From: Sphaerimonospora sp050942215
Lineage (GTDB): Bacteria; Actinomycetota; Actinomycetes; Streptosporangiales; Streptosporangiaceae
Direction: 5' to 3'
Length of the DNA stretch: 64,000 nt
NCBI RefSeq assembly: GCF_050942215.1
Contig: NZ_CP192056.1
Coordinates: 5,952,001 to 6,016,000, forward strand
Within the stretch, counting starts at the first letter, position 1; every line of letters begins with the position of its first letter. Under the pieces are notes generated by a model that was not told the origin of the DNA, did not search any database, and was given only the letters and a program-made list of their open reading frames with translations. Made by a program: the position numbers and the translations under genes. Below are positions 33,113 to 40,838 of this stretch, in pieces.

Positions 33113-33829
33113 TCATCGAATGCGATGCCGGGCCGGCCGCTGCGGAGTCAGCCGAGTCAGCAGCCGGGTGACCAGCGAGGTGGCCGGGGTGAGCAGCGCC
33201 GCCATCACCAGGGACGCGACGACCACGCCGAGCAGGAACCCCGCCGCGACGTCATGGGGGTAGTGGACTCCGACGAAGACCCGTGAGGCGGCCGCGATCA
33301 CGGCCAGCGCAGGCGCGATGACGATCATTCGACGCCAGGCGATGACCAGAGCCGTGGCTGCGGCGGCGGCGAAAGTCGCGTGGTTGCTCGGCAGCGACCA
33401 GTCCCCCGCTTCCGGGCAGGTCGCGATGATGAGGGTCTCACCGGACGGCCAGCACGGCCGGGGCATCCTCAGGATGCTTTTGATCAGCTCGCTGCACAGG
33501 TACGCCGTCACCGTCGCGACGGGCCCGAGAAGGGCCAGCGCCAGCGCCCGGGGGTCACGCCGGACCGTTCCCCGCGGCCCCGCTCCCCACTGGTCCGCGC
33601 CCCACCGGTCCTCACCCGCCCAGCCCTCACCCGGCCGGTCTGCACCCCGCCAGGCCCGCCACAGAACGACGGCGAACAAGGCCGCCATGAGCGCCGGGAT
33701 CGCGTCGGTGCCGATCTCGGCCCAGTCCCGGATCCACGACGGCGTCTCCTGGGCGAAGCCGACGACGTCCCGGTACCACCCGATGCTGACATCCGGAACG
33801 TCTGGGACGTCATCGATCTCTTTAAGCAC
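33113..33829 (-). CDS. PAP2-superfamily membrane phosphatase
   Basis: 238 residues. The three phosphatase motifs are present: K-x-ILRMPRP, SLPSNHATF (catalytic His) and SRVFVGVHYPHDVAAG (nucleophile-region His). Several membrane helices. A Trp/Gly/Arg-rich loop (GADRPGEGWAGEDRWGADQW) is unusual. GTG 33829 has GGAGG upstream. Likely dephosphorylates lipid phosphates such as undecaprenyl diphosphate or phosphatidic acid. Confidence 0.88.
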   Translation of the reverse strand: MLKEIDDVPDVPDVSIGWYRDVVGFAQETPSWIRDWAEIGTDAIPALMAALFAVVLWRAWRGADRPGEGWAGEDRWGADQWGAGPRGTVRRDPRALALALLGPVATVTAYLCSELIKSILRMPRPCWPSGETLIIATCPEAGDWSLPSNHATFAAAAATALVIAWRRMIVIAPALAVIAAASRVFVGVHYPHDVAAGFLLGVVVASLVMAALLTPATSLVTRLLTRLTPQRPARHRIR

Positions 33830-33923
33830 GTTTCCTCCGCGTTCGCGTTCCCATGGTCTTACAGACCTTAGGGAGTGTCCGGCAGACGTCGCCCATCGCG
33901 AAAACGGATCAGGTGGAAGCGGC

Positions 33924-34547
33924 TCAGGTGAAGTCGAGTTCGCCCGTGCGGGTGCGCTTAAGCTCGAAGAAGTACGGATAGCTCGCCATCGCGAGCGCAC
34001 CGTCGAAGACCTTGACCGCCTCCGCACCACGCGGAATGCGGGTGAGCACCGGTCCGAAGAACGCCACGCCGTCGATGTGAAGCGTCGGCGTGCCGACGTC
34101 CATGCCGACCGGGTCCATGCCCTCGTGGTGGCTCCGGCGCAGCGCCTCATCGTAGTCGGTCACGTCCGCGGCGTCGGCGAGCTCGGCGGGCAGGCCGACC
34201 TCGGCGAGCGCTTCCTTGATCGCGACGCTGTAGTCCTTGATGTCCTGGTTGTGGATCCGGGTGCCGAGCGCCGTGTAGAGGTCGCGTAGCACGCCCTCAC
34301 CACTGTGCTGGGCGGCCGCGATGCACACGCGTACGGGTGCCCAGGCGCGGTCGAGCAGATCGCGGTACTCCTCGGACAGGTTCTCCCTGCCCTGGTTGAG
34401 CACCGACAGGCTCATCACCCGGAACCGCAGGTCGATGTCGCGCTGCTTCTCCACTTCCAGGATCCATCGGGAGGTGATCCACGCGAAGGGGCAGACGGGA
34501 TCGAAGTAGAAGTCGACTTTGGGACGCTGCACGGTTTCCGTCATCAA
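33924..34547 (-). CDS. Mycothiol-dependent nitroreductase / DsbA-like protein (Rv2466c-like)
   Basis: 207 residues of a thioredoxin-fold DsbA family protein: VDFYFDPVCPFAWITSRWIL holds the CPFAW active-site motif, followed by FRVMSLSVLNQGRENLSEEY and MDVGTPTLHIDGVAFFGPVL, RIPRGAEAVKVFDGALAMA. This pattern matches mycobacterial Rv2466c, a mycothiol-dependent nitroreductase. Supports an actinobacterial, mycothiol-using host. ATG 34547 or 34544. Confidence 0.9.
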   Translation of the reverse strand: MMTETVQRPKVDFYFDPVCPFAWITSRWILEVEKQRDIDLRFRVMSLSVLNQGRENLSEEYRDLLDRAWAPVRVCIAAAQHSGEGVLRDLYTALGTRIHNQDIKDYSVAIKEALAEVGLPAELADAADVTDYDEALRRSHHEGMDPVGMDVGTPTLHIDGVAFFGPVLTRIPRGAEAVKVFDGALAMASYPYFFELKRTRTGELDFT

Positions 34548-34665
34548 TGCTCTCCTGATTCGAACGGCCCTCGTTAGGAGCGGCGTGACCGGCCAGGCCG
34601 GTGCCGTGGTCCACCACCTGGGTTCGTCTCAAGCAAACCGCAGGGGGCCTCTCCTGATTCCCTCG

Positions 34666-34737
34666 GCGTTCCCGTAGGCGTTCCCGTAGGCGTTCCTGCA
34701 GAAGTTCCCGTAGGCGTTCCTGCAGAAGTTCCTCCGG
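34666..34737. repeat. 12-bp tandem repeat, six units
   Basis: Units GCGTTCCCGTAG (two identical), GCGTTCCTGCAG, AAGTTCCCGTAG, GCGTTCCTGCAG and AAGTTCCTCCGG. Confidence 0.93.
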
Positions 34738-34766
34738 CATTCCGATCGGCAGGCCTGCGGACAGGT

Positions 34767-34831
34767 TGTGGACAGGTCATGTACAGGCTGTGGACGGATC
34801 CGTAGGCAGTCTGTGGACGGGCTGTGGACGG
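34767..34831 (+). other. Cluster of four DnaA-box-like nonamers
   Basis: TGTGGACAG at 34767 and TGTGGACGG at 34789, 34812 and 34823, all in one orientation. The reverse complements (CTGTCCACA, CCGTCCACA) fit the streptomycete DnaA box consensus (T/C)(T/C)(G/A/C)TCCACA within one base or exactly. No dnaA/dnaN/rep gene is nearby, so a replication origin is unlikely; a DnaA-titrating or regulatory site is possible. Confidence 0.45.
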
Positions 34832-34926
34832 GCCCGCGGGCGTCCCGTAGGCGGCATGCGCCGCCGGCCCACGGGTCTCGTCACGGCCGCTTGATGATCT
34901 TATGGCCGAGATTTATGGTTGCCGCC

Positions 34927-35337
34927 ATGGAGCCATCAGATTTACTGGAGCGCGCCCGCTCCCGCTCGTCCGACCCCGCCGATCCCCTGGAGACCCTGTC
35001 GGCCGCGATCGCCCTCGGCATGGAGTCGCCCAGTGACGCGGACCCTCTGATCGACCTGGCCGTACGGCAGGCCCGCGATGCGGGATCGTCCTGGATCGCC
35101 ATCATCGAGCGGTTCCGGATCGTCAGGCATCCGATCAGGCGGCGGCGCTTCACTCCGGCGTTCGCCCACCGCCACCTGGCCAACCGGCAGCGCAAGCGCG
35201 ACGCCGCCTGCTCCTTCTGCCGGCGTCCGCCCGGCCCCCGGGTCCACATGGTCCACGGCGAGGGCGGCCGCATCTGCGACCGCTGCGTCGCCCTGGCCGG
35301 TCAGATCGTCGCGGAGCTCAACCGCCGCCGCGGGTGA
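34927..35337 (+). CDS. ClpX-type zinc finger protein
   Basis: 136 residues. N-terminal helical part (MEPSDLLERARSRSSDPADP, GSSWIAIIERFRIVRHPIRR) and a C-terminal C4 zinc finger CSFCRRPPGPRVHMVHG to ICDRCVALAGQIVAEL of the type found at the N-terminus of ClpX. It lacks the ClpX AAA domain, so it could be a small adaptor or regulator. ATG 34927; earlier in-frame ATGs at 34891 and 34915 exist. Confidence 0.8.
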   Translation: MEPSDLLERARSRSSDPADPLETLSAAIALGMESPSDADPLIDLAVRQARDAGSSWIAIIERFRIVRHPIRRRRFTPAFAHRHLANRQRKRDAACSFCRRPPGPRVHMVHGEGGRICDRCVALAGQIVAELNRRRG

Positions 35338-35378
35338 ACGGCCCCCGTTGAACAGGCGGCGGCCGCCGCGAGTCCGGC

Positions 35379-36608
35379 TCACGTGACGGCCAGCCGCCGG
35401 CCGTATCGCTCGTCCCGCCAGAGTTCCCTGCCGAGCACTTCCGCCAGCGTCGTCGCGGCGTCGTGGACGTCGACGTGCCGCACGTAGAGCGGAGCGAACC
35501 CGAACCGGATGATCTCCGGCTCCCGGTAGTCGCCCACGACCCCGCGATCCGCCAGCGCCCGGATCACCGGATAGCCATCGGCGTGACGATAGCTGACCTG
35601 GCTGCCCCGCCCGGCCGGATCGCGCGGCGTCACCAGCGCCACCTCCGGACACAGCGCGTCGATCAGCTCGATGAAGAGGGAGGTCAGCGCCACACTCTTG
35701 GCTCTGATCGCGGCCATGTCCACCCGCTCCCAGATGTCGAGCGATGCGCCCAGCGCGGCGTACGAAAGCACGGGCGGGCTGCCCACGGCGAATCGCCGTA
35801 CCCCGGGGGCCGGCCGGTAGGTCGGCTCGAAGTCGAACGGCGCCGCGTGCCCGTGCCAGCCGGACACCACATTGTGCACGGCCTCCTGATGACGGGGAGC
35901 CACGTAGATGTACGCGGGCGCCCCCGGGCCGCCGTTCAGGTACTTGTACGTGCAGCCGACCGCGAGGTCGATCTCCCCCACCTCGACGGGCACGACGCCC
36001 GCGCTGTGGCACAGATCCCAGATCATCAACGCACCCGCCGAGTGGACCCGGGCGGTCACCGCGGCCATGTCGTGCATCGCGCCGGTGCGATAGTCGACGT
36101 GGGAGAGCAGGACCAGCGCCACGTCGTCGTCGAGCGCGTCCTCCAGCGAGCCGCCGTTCCCGCCGATGTCCCTGATCTCGTACGGCCCCAGCACACGGGC
36201 CGCACCCTCGACCACATAGCGATCGGTCGGAAAGTTGTCCAGGTCGGAGACGATGACGCGGCGGCCCGGCCGCAGCGGCAGCGCCGCCGTCACGGCCTTG
36301 AAGATGTTCACCGAGGTGGAGTCGCCGGCGAGCACGTCGCCCGGCCGGGCTCCGATCAGGGGCGCGATCCGGTCGCCCGTCGTCTGGGGCAGGTCCCACC
36401 AGCCCGCGGTGTTCCAGCTCGCACCGAGATGCACGCCCCATTCGGTCTCGACGGTGTGGGCGACCCGCTCGGGGGTCCGCCGGGGCAGTGCGCCGAGCGA
36501 GTTTCCGAGGAGGTAGATGACCCCGGGGGGCAGCGAGAACTCCTCCCTGAAGTCCTTCAGCGGGTCCTCCGCGTCGAGGGCCTGGCATTCAGCACGGGTG
36601 ATGGCCAC
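35379..36608 (-). CDS. kynU: Kynureninase
   Basis: 409 residues of the PLP-dependent fold type I family. GVIYLLGNSLGALPRRTPER, SVNIFKAVTAALPLRPGRRV, LLSHVDYRTGAMHDMAAVTA, LMIWDLCHSAGVVPVEVGEI and the PLP-Lys in AVGCTYKYLNGGPGAPAYIY define kynureninase. It cleaves kynurenine to anthranilate and alanine. GTG 36608 has GGGAG eight bases upstream. No other kynurenine pathway gene (kynA, kynB) is in the window. Confidence 0.93.
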   Translation of the reverse strand: MAITRAECQALDAEDPLKDFREEFSLPPGVIYLLGNSLGALPRRTPERVAHTVETEWGVHLGASWNTAGWWDLPQTTGDRIAPLIGARPGDVLAGDSTSVNIFKAVTAALPLRPGRRVIVSDLDNFPTDRYVVEGAARVLGPYEIRDIGGNGGSLEDALDDDVALVLLSHVDYRTGAMHDMAAVTARVHSAGALMIWDLCHSAGVVPVEVGEIDLAVGCTYKYLNGGPGAPAYIYVAPRHQEAVHNVVSGWHGHAAPFDFEPTYRPAPGVRRFAVGSPPVLSYAALGASLDIWERVDMAAIRAKSVALTSLFIELIDALCPEVALVTPRDPAGRGSQVSYRHADGYPVIRALADRGVVGDYREPEIIRFGFAPLYVRHVDVHDAATTLAEVLGRELWRDERYGRRLAVT

Positions 36609-36903
36609 AGGTCGGCTCCCTTGGTTGCTGCGGTTATGTCCATAAATAACCCCTTATGGGCCGATCTGGCCAGATGGCCACGCCGGGGCGCGACAGGGGC
36701 GGGCGGGCGGAGAACCCATAAGGATCAATGCGGCCAAGACAGCGTCGCGGTAACGGACGGCTATAACCCCCAGAGATCACCACATGAGCACGATGCTCTC
36801 AAAATAAGCACGGGACCAACGACAGACTCTGTGCAATCGTGGACAGGACGGGGCAAGTTCTCTGGAGACGCCAATCCCCGTTGGTGACAGAGGGTGATCA
36901 AAA
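36609..36903. promoter_or_regulatory. Divergent regulatory region between kynU and gntR gene
   Basis: CCATAA (36640-36645) and TTATGG (36654-36659) form an inverted repeat with eight bases between, and a further CCATAAGG lies at 36716-36723; CTGGCCAG is a small palindrome near 36665. These could be operators for the adjacent GntR regulator or another repressor of kynU. No gene seen. Confidence 0.45.
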
Positions 36904-37683
36904 GTGACGGAGTCCCCCGTGCCCCCACCGCCCCCGGTACCCCCGAGGCATCAGGATTCACCGGTCTATCGCCGCATCGCCGATCGCCTGCGCGATCAGA
37001 TCCTCTCCGGCGCCCTGGACGACGGGGATCGACTACCCGGTGAGAACGCGCTCATGGCCGAATACGGCATAGCCCGGGCGACCGCGCGCCAGGCGCTCGC
37101 CGTACTGATCAACGAGGGTCTGGCCGTACCGCGGCGCGGTTCCGGAGTGTATGTCCGATTGTTCCGCCCGATCCGCCGGCACGGATCACGGCGGCTCGCG
37201 AGAGAGCAGTGGGGTCAGGGTCGGGCCATCTGGGACTCCGACACACCCGGCCGGGCCTACGCTGTGGACGAGCTTGATCTCCGGCGGGAACCCGCGAGCA
37301 CGGCGGTCTCCCGAGCGCTGAGGTGTGACGAGGTGTGGGTGCGAAGCCGTCGCTATTCCGTGGACGGACGGCCCGTGCAGCTCGCGACCTCGTACTTCCC
37401 CGCCGACATCGTCGAGGGAAGCCCGATAACGCTGCCGGACACCGGACCGGGAGGCGTGTACGCCCGCCTCGGCGATCTCGGCTACCCGCCCGTGCATTTC
37501 ACCGAGGAGGTGCGTGCGCGGATGCCGCAGCCGAGGGAGGCCAAGCTGCTGGGGCTCCCGGCGGGCACCCCGATCATCGTCATCTCCAGAATCGCCTTCG
37601 CCTCCGGAGGCGTACCGGTCGAACTGAACGAGATGACCCTCGACTCCGCCTCGTACGTGCTGCAGTACGACTTCGACGCGTGA
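36904..37683 (+). CDS. GntR-family transcriptional regulator (HutC/UTRA type)
   Basis: 259 residues. Winged helix at ~20-85 (VYRRIADRLRDQILSGALDD, YGIARATARQALAVLINEGL, VPRRGSGVYV) and a C-terminal UTRA ligand domain (RYSVDGRPVQLATSYFPADI, KLLGLPAGTPIIVISRIAFA). Pro-rich N-terminus. GTG 36904. Likely ligand-controlled repressor; targets may be itself or the divergent kynU. Confidence 0.92.
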   Translation: MTESPVPPPPPVPPRHQDSPVYRRIADRLRDQILSGALDDGDRLPGENALMAEYGIARATARQALAVLINEGLAVPRRGSGVYVRLFRPIRRHGSRRLAREQWGQGRAIWDSDTPGRAYAVDELDLRREPASTAVSRALRCDEVWVRSRRYSVDGRPVQLATSYFPADIVEGSPITLPDTGPGGVYARLGDLGYPPVHFTEEVRARMPQPREAKLLGLPAGTPIIVISRIAFASGGVPVELNEMTLDSASYVLQYDFDA

Positions 37684-37703
37684 CGCCGCCGGCTTCCTGG
37701 TGA

Positions 37704-39023
37704 TCACTCTCCGATGTAGTGGAAGCCCGGCTTGGGGTGCATGAGGAAGTCATGGTGGGAGATGTTCCACGCGTACGCTCCCGCCATGGTGAACTCCACG
37801 ACGTCGCCGGGCTTCAGACCGACGGGGACGCGCCGGGCCAGTACGTCCTTCGGGGTGCAGAGCTGGCCGACGATCGTGATCGGTTCGCCGGACTCCGCGA
37901 CGACCATGGGCTGGCTGTGCCCCCTGGTCGCCGGGGTCCGGATGTGGTGGGTGCCGCCCGCCACCACCGCGAACAGCTCGCCGTGGACGCGCTTGACGTC
38001 GATCACACGGGTCACGTAACGCCCGCAGTAGACGGCGAGCGACCGACCCGGCTCCACCCTGAGCACCTCGCCAGGATGGCGCAGCTCGGCGAGGCCCCTG
38101 CCGTACGTCTGCCAGTCGAAGCGCAGGTCGGGATCGGTGTAGGAGACCGACATCCCGCCGCCCAGGTTGATCTCGATCGTCTGGTCGGCCCCGGTGGTCC
38201 GTTCACCTCTGGCGGAGCGGCCGGAGCCGATGCCGCCGTCGACGCCGGCGGAGCGATCGACCCCGGTGTCCACGGCGATCCCAGTGTCCACGGCGATCCC
38301 GATGTCGACCGCAGCCCCGGTATCGACGGCAACCCCGGTAGAGCCGCCGATGCCGGGGGAGCGGCCGTCACGGGGCTCGGTGAGGCCGAGCCCGCGGACG
38401 TAGTCGAGCGTGGCCGCGGCCAGCTCCAACATCCGGTGCGCGTCAAGACCACTCGCCAGATGCGCGTGGATCCCCCGGAGCCGGACCGCGTGCTGACGGC
38501 CGAGCAGCTCCAGGCATTCCGCGATGCTCCCCGGGTCCATCCCGAAGGGAGTGGCGCCCCCGCCCATCGCCAGCGCAGCGCCGTCGAGGGGGAGATCGAG
38601 GTTGACCCGTAACAGCACGTCGGCTGAGCGCCCGGACGCGATCAGACGGCGAAGGTCACCCGGGCTCTCCACGTGGAGCCGGGTGACCGGGCTGAGCAGC
38701 TCCTCGTCCGTTTTCCCGGGACCGCCGAGCGCGACCGGCATGTCAGGATGCAGCCCACGAACATGGGCCAGCTCCCCACCCGACGAGACTTCGAAGCCGT
38801 CGACGTGGCGCGCGAGCACCTTCAGCAGTTCGGGGTCGGGATTCGCCTTGACCGCGTAATAGAGTTCGACGTCGCCGAGAGCGTCCTTCACGGCCTGCAC
38901 ATGGACGTCCAGCTCCGCCAGGTCGTACACGAAGGCGGGCAGTCGCCCGGCCGACCCCGGTTCGTACGCCCACGACCGCTTCGGAGCCTTCCCCTGAGAC
39001 CAAGTCTGCCGTTCTGTCGTCAT
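37704..39023 (-). CDS. Type III PLP-dependent decarboxylase, DAP/ornithine decarboxylase-like
   Basis: 439 residues, alanine-racemase-fold enzyme. N-terminal barrel: AFVYDLAELDVHVQAVKDAL, YYAVKANPDPELLKVLARHV (PLP Lys59), HAHLASGLDAH and INLGGGMSVSYTD; C-terminal beta domain: LRVEPGRSLAVYCGRYVTRV, QLCTPKDVLARRVPVGLKPG and FTMAGAYAWNISHHDF. Most like siderophore-type decarboxylases (e.g. SbnH) rather than LysA. Between residues ~218 and 282 a 65-residue Val/Asp/Gly repeat insert interrupts the barrel. ATG 39023. Convergent with the GntR gene. Confidence 0.85.
   Translation of the reverse strand: MTTERQTWSQGKAPKRSWAYEPGSAGRLPAFVYDLAELDVHVQAVKDALGDVELYYAVKANPDPELLKVLARHVDGFEVSSGGELAHVRGLHPDMPVALGGPGKTDEELLSPVTRLHVESPGDLRRLIASGRSADVLLRVNLDLPLDGAALAMGGGATPFGMDPGSIAECLELLGRQHAVRLRGIHAHLASGLDAHRMLELAAATLDYVRGLGLTEPRDGRSPGIGGSTGVAVDTGAAVDIGIAVDTGIAVDTGVDRSAGVDGGIGSGRSARGERTTGADQTIEINLGGGMSVSYTDPDLRFDWQTYGRGLAELRHPGEVLRVEPGRSLAVYCGRYVTRVIDVKRVHGELFAVVAGGTHHIRTPATRGHSQPMVVAESGEPITIVGQLCTPKDVLARRVPVGLKPGDVVEFTMAGAYAWNISHHDFLMHPKPGFHYIGE
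38262..38351. repeat. 18-bp tandem repeat, five units, inside the PLP enzyme gene
   Basis: Units of type CCCGGTGTCCACGGCGAT; on the minus strand they encode IAVDTG-like hexapeptides inside the decarboxylase barrel. Confidence 0.93.
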
Positions 39024-39163
39024 ATTTCCCCCGACCGTGTCCGTACGAGATGTGACCGATAGGTTGACCTGACCATTCCGATCATTGATTTCTCTAGAGA
39101 TGTCCCGCACCTTGGTGAGAGAAGTCAAGAACAGCCGCACGTTCAGGCGAGGGAAGGTGACGG

Positions 39164-39382
39164 ATGCCCTTTGACCGGCACCTTACCGAGATTGCCCGGG
39201 ACTTTCCGGAATGGACAATTTGGCGGAGTGACGCAGGCCGATGGTGGGCCACTCGGCATCGTCCGCTCACACCGGCCCAACGAAGTGCCGGATGCGCGAT
39301 GGCGGTCGACGCCGACGAGGCCGACGGGCTGCGTCAGCAGCTTCACGATCAGGAGCGACGCGCGGCTGCCGCCAACCCATGA
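39164..39382 (+). CDS. Small conserved hypothetical protein
   Basis: 72 residues: MPFDRHLTEIARDFPEWTIW, RSDAGRWWATRHRPLTPAQR. Small proteins of this kind (Trp-rich, followed by HTH-like neighbours in other genomes) are common in actinobacteria. ATG 39164 with GAAGG upstream and a strong terminator after it. Confidence 0.75.
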   Translation: MPFDRHLTEIARDFPEWTIWRSDAGRWWATRHRPLTPAQRSAGCAMAVDADEADGLRQQLHDQERRAAAANP

Positions 39383-39384
39383 GC

Positions 39385-39423
39385 GCGGAAGCCCCCGACC
39401 CGATCGGGGGCGGGGGCTTCCGC
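39385..39423 (+). terminator. Terminator of the small hypothetical gene
   Basis: Perfect 13-bp outer arms GCGGAAGCCCCCG/CGGGGGCTTCCGC with a 13-base loop, directly after the stop at 39382. Confidence 0.9.
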
Positions 39424-39448
39424 TACCAGAGACTCGCTGAATCGCCAT

Positions 39449-39543
39449 CCAGACGGTGATGCCCAGACGGTGATGCCCAGACGGTGATGCCCAGACCGTG
39501 ATGCCATCCGCCATGCCAGATCTGTTACACCAGATCTGTTACG
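39449..39543. repeat. Two adjacent 14-bp tandem arrays
   Basis: CCAGACGGTGATGC x3 plus CCAGACCGTGATGC (39449-39504), then CCAGATCTGTTACA and CCAGATCTGTTACG (39516-39543). Both arrays share the unit length 14 and the start CCAGA. Confidence 0.95.
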
Positions 39544-39608
39544 CCAGATCGCCTGGCCGGAAGGCGACGCGTACGCGCGGCCGCATCAACGGCGCTTGGG
39601 CTCCTGCC

Positions 39609-39777
39609 GGGGAGTGCCTGACAAATACCACCCGGTCGCGAGCAGCGGGATCCAGGCGAACGCATCGCAAGGCGGAGCAGGAGCCGATAACAGCGTTATC
39701 GGCGACGTCTGCGCCGAGTGAAGCAGGCGCGGCCCGGGTCATGCGCGGCACGGCGGGATCTGTCAGACACCACCTAG
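39609..39777. mobile_element. Possible MITE or insertion-sequence remnant
   Basis: GAGTGCCTGACAAATACCACC at the left and ATCTGTCAGACACCACCTAG at the right are similar to each other and to ends seen in actinobacterial insertion sequences; between them lies a perfect 9-bp palindrome GCCGATAAC-AGC-GTTATCGGC (39683-39703). No transposase ORF. The right end runs into the stop codon of the coiled-coil gene. Confidence 0.35.
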
Positions 39778-40838
39778 TCGGATGCTCGACGGGCCCGGCC
39801 GAAATCGACGTCGGTGTCCTCCACCACCACGGACTCCGCCGTCATCGCGTCCGTCATCACCTGGTCCGCGTCAGCGGAAGCCTGCTCCCCCTGTCGCGTG
39901 TCCTCCACGATCACCCGCAGATCCACTTCTTCAGCGGCTGCGGCATGACCCCGAATGTCCGCGACGTCGTCGGCCGGCCCCACCGGTGCGGGCGAGGACT
40001 GGTCCTCTTCAGAAGCGACCGATCCGCCCTGCTGATGAGCCTGCTGCTGGTAGGGCTGGTACGGCATGGGCGGCAGGACGGCGGCCTCGTCGATCAGCGG
40101 CCCCGCGGCCGCCTCCCGCTGCAGCAGGTCGCCCAGAACCGTACCGATCTCGTTGAGGCGGCGCATCACCTCGGTGTGCGTGTCGGTCAGGTAGGCCACG
40201 CGACGACCCGTGTGTTCGTCGAGTGTCGCCACGCGCTGCTGTGCCGCGCCGAGAATGGCGTCGGCGTGAGAACGCGTCTCGCTGAGCAGGCGGTCGGCCT
40301 CGTCCCGTGCCTTCTGCCGGGTCTCCTCGGCCTCGGCCCGTGCCGTGGTCAGAGTCTCCTCGGCGTCCGCACCGGCCTGCGCCAGAAGCCGTTCTGCGGT
40401 GGCGGTCGCATCGGCGATCCGACGCTCGGCCTCCTCCTGCGCCGCTCCCCTGATGGCCTCGGCCTGCTCTCGCGCCGACGTCACCAGCCGCTCGGCCTCG
40501 GTTACCGCGTTGTCGTGCAGCCTGGCCGCCTCCGCCTCGGACGCCTGCTTGTTGGCCGCGGCCTCCTCATGGGCGAGCTTGAGGATCTGGCTCAGCCTCT
40601 CGCCGAGTTCGTCGGGGTTCTGTGGCGACTCCGTCAGCTTGCGCCGGGCCTCGGCGAGCTCGAGACGGCTCTGCTCGGCCTGGTCGATCGTGCGGGCGAG
40701 CCGCTCCTCCAGGTCTCGGATCTGGTTGCGGGTCCGGACCATGTAGTCGTGAACCTGGCGGCGGCTGTACCCGCGCATCACCACTTCGAAGGAGTCGTCG
40801 CTCATCAGGTCGGGGAAGTTGTCGGTCTGATTCGTCAT
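39774..40838 (-). CDS. Scy/DivIVA-like coiled-coil polarity protein
   Basis: 354 residues. N-terminal SFEVVMRGYSRRQVHDYMVR is a DivIVA-like head; the rest is nearly continuous coiled coil (IRDLEERLARTIDQAEQSRL ... EAEETRQKARDEADRLLSET) and a disordered acidic C-terminus (TDVDFGRARRASD). This matches cytoskeletal polarity proteins of filamentous actinobacteria (Scy/FilP type). ATG 40838 or TTG 40844. Confidence 0.8.
   Translation of the reverse strand: MTNQTDNFPDLMSDDSFEVVMRGYSRRQVHDYMVRTRNQIRDLEERLARTIDQAEQSRLELAEARRKLTESPQNPDELGERLSQILKLAHEEAAANKQASEAEAARLHDNAVTEAERLVTSAREQAEAIRGAAQEEAERRIADATATAERLLAQAGADAEETLTTARAEAEETRQKARDEADRLLSETRSHADAILGAAQQRVATLDEHTGRRVAYLTDTHTEVMRRLNEIGTVLGDLLQREAAAGPLIDEAAVLPPMPYQPYQQQAHQQGGSVASEEDQSSPAPVGPADDVADIRGHAAAAEEVDLRVIVEDTRQGEQASADADQVMTDAMTAESVVVEDTDVDFGRARRASD

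Larger units (their letters stand above)
34548..34926. other. Intergenic region with 12-bp repeats and DnaA-box-like cluster
   Basis: 380 bases without a gene. The left half is featureless apart from a short ORF shadow; the right half contains a 12-bp array (34666-34737) and four TGTGGAC motifs (34767-34831). Confidence 0.6.
39383..39773. other. Intergenic repeats and possible MITE remnant
   Basis: 390 bases without a gene, filled by the terminator, two 14-bp arrays (39449-39504 and 39516-39543) and the palindrome-centred segment at 39609-39777. Confidence 0.6.

Noticed and set aside
34574..34780. Minus-strand ORF with GTPTGT repeats
   Set aside because: Translation of the 12-bp array; no ribosome site and no conserved part.
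35463..36887. Plus-strand 474-codon ORF opposite kynU
   Set aside because: No domain; kynU motifs are complete on the minus strand.
39449..39543. CRISPR array
   Set aside because: The units are 14 bp and contiguous, without spacers; no cas gene is visible.
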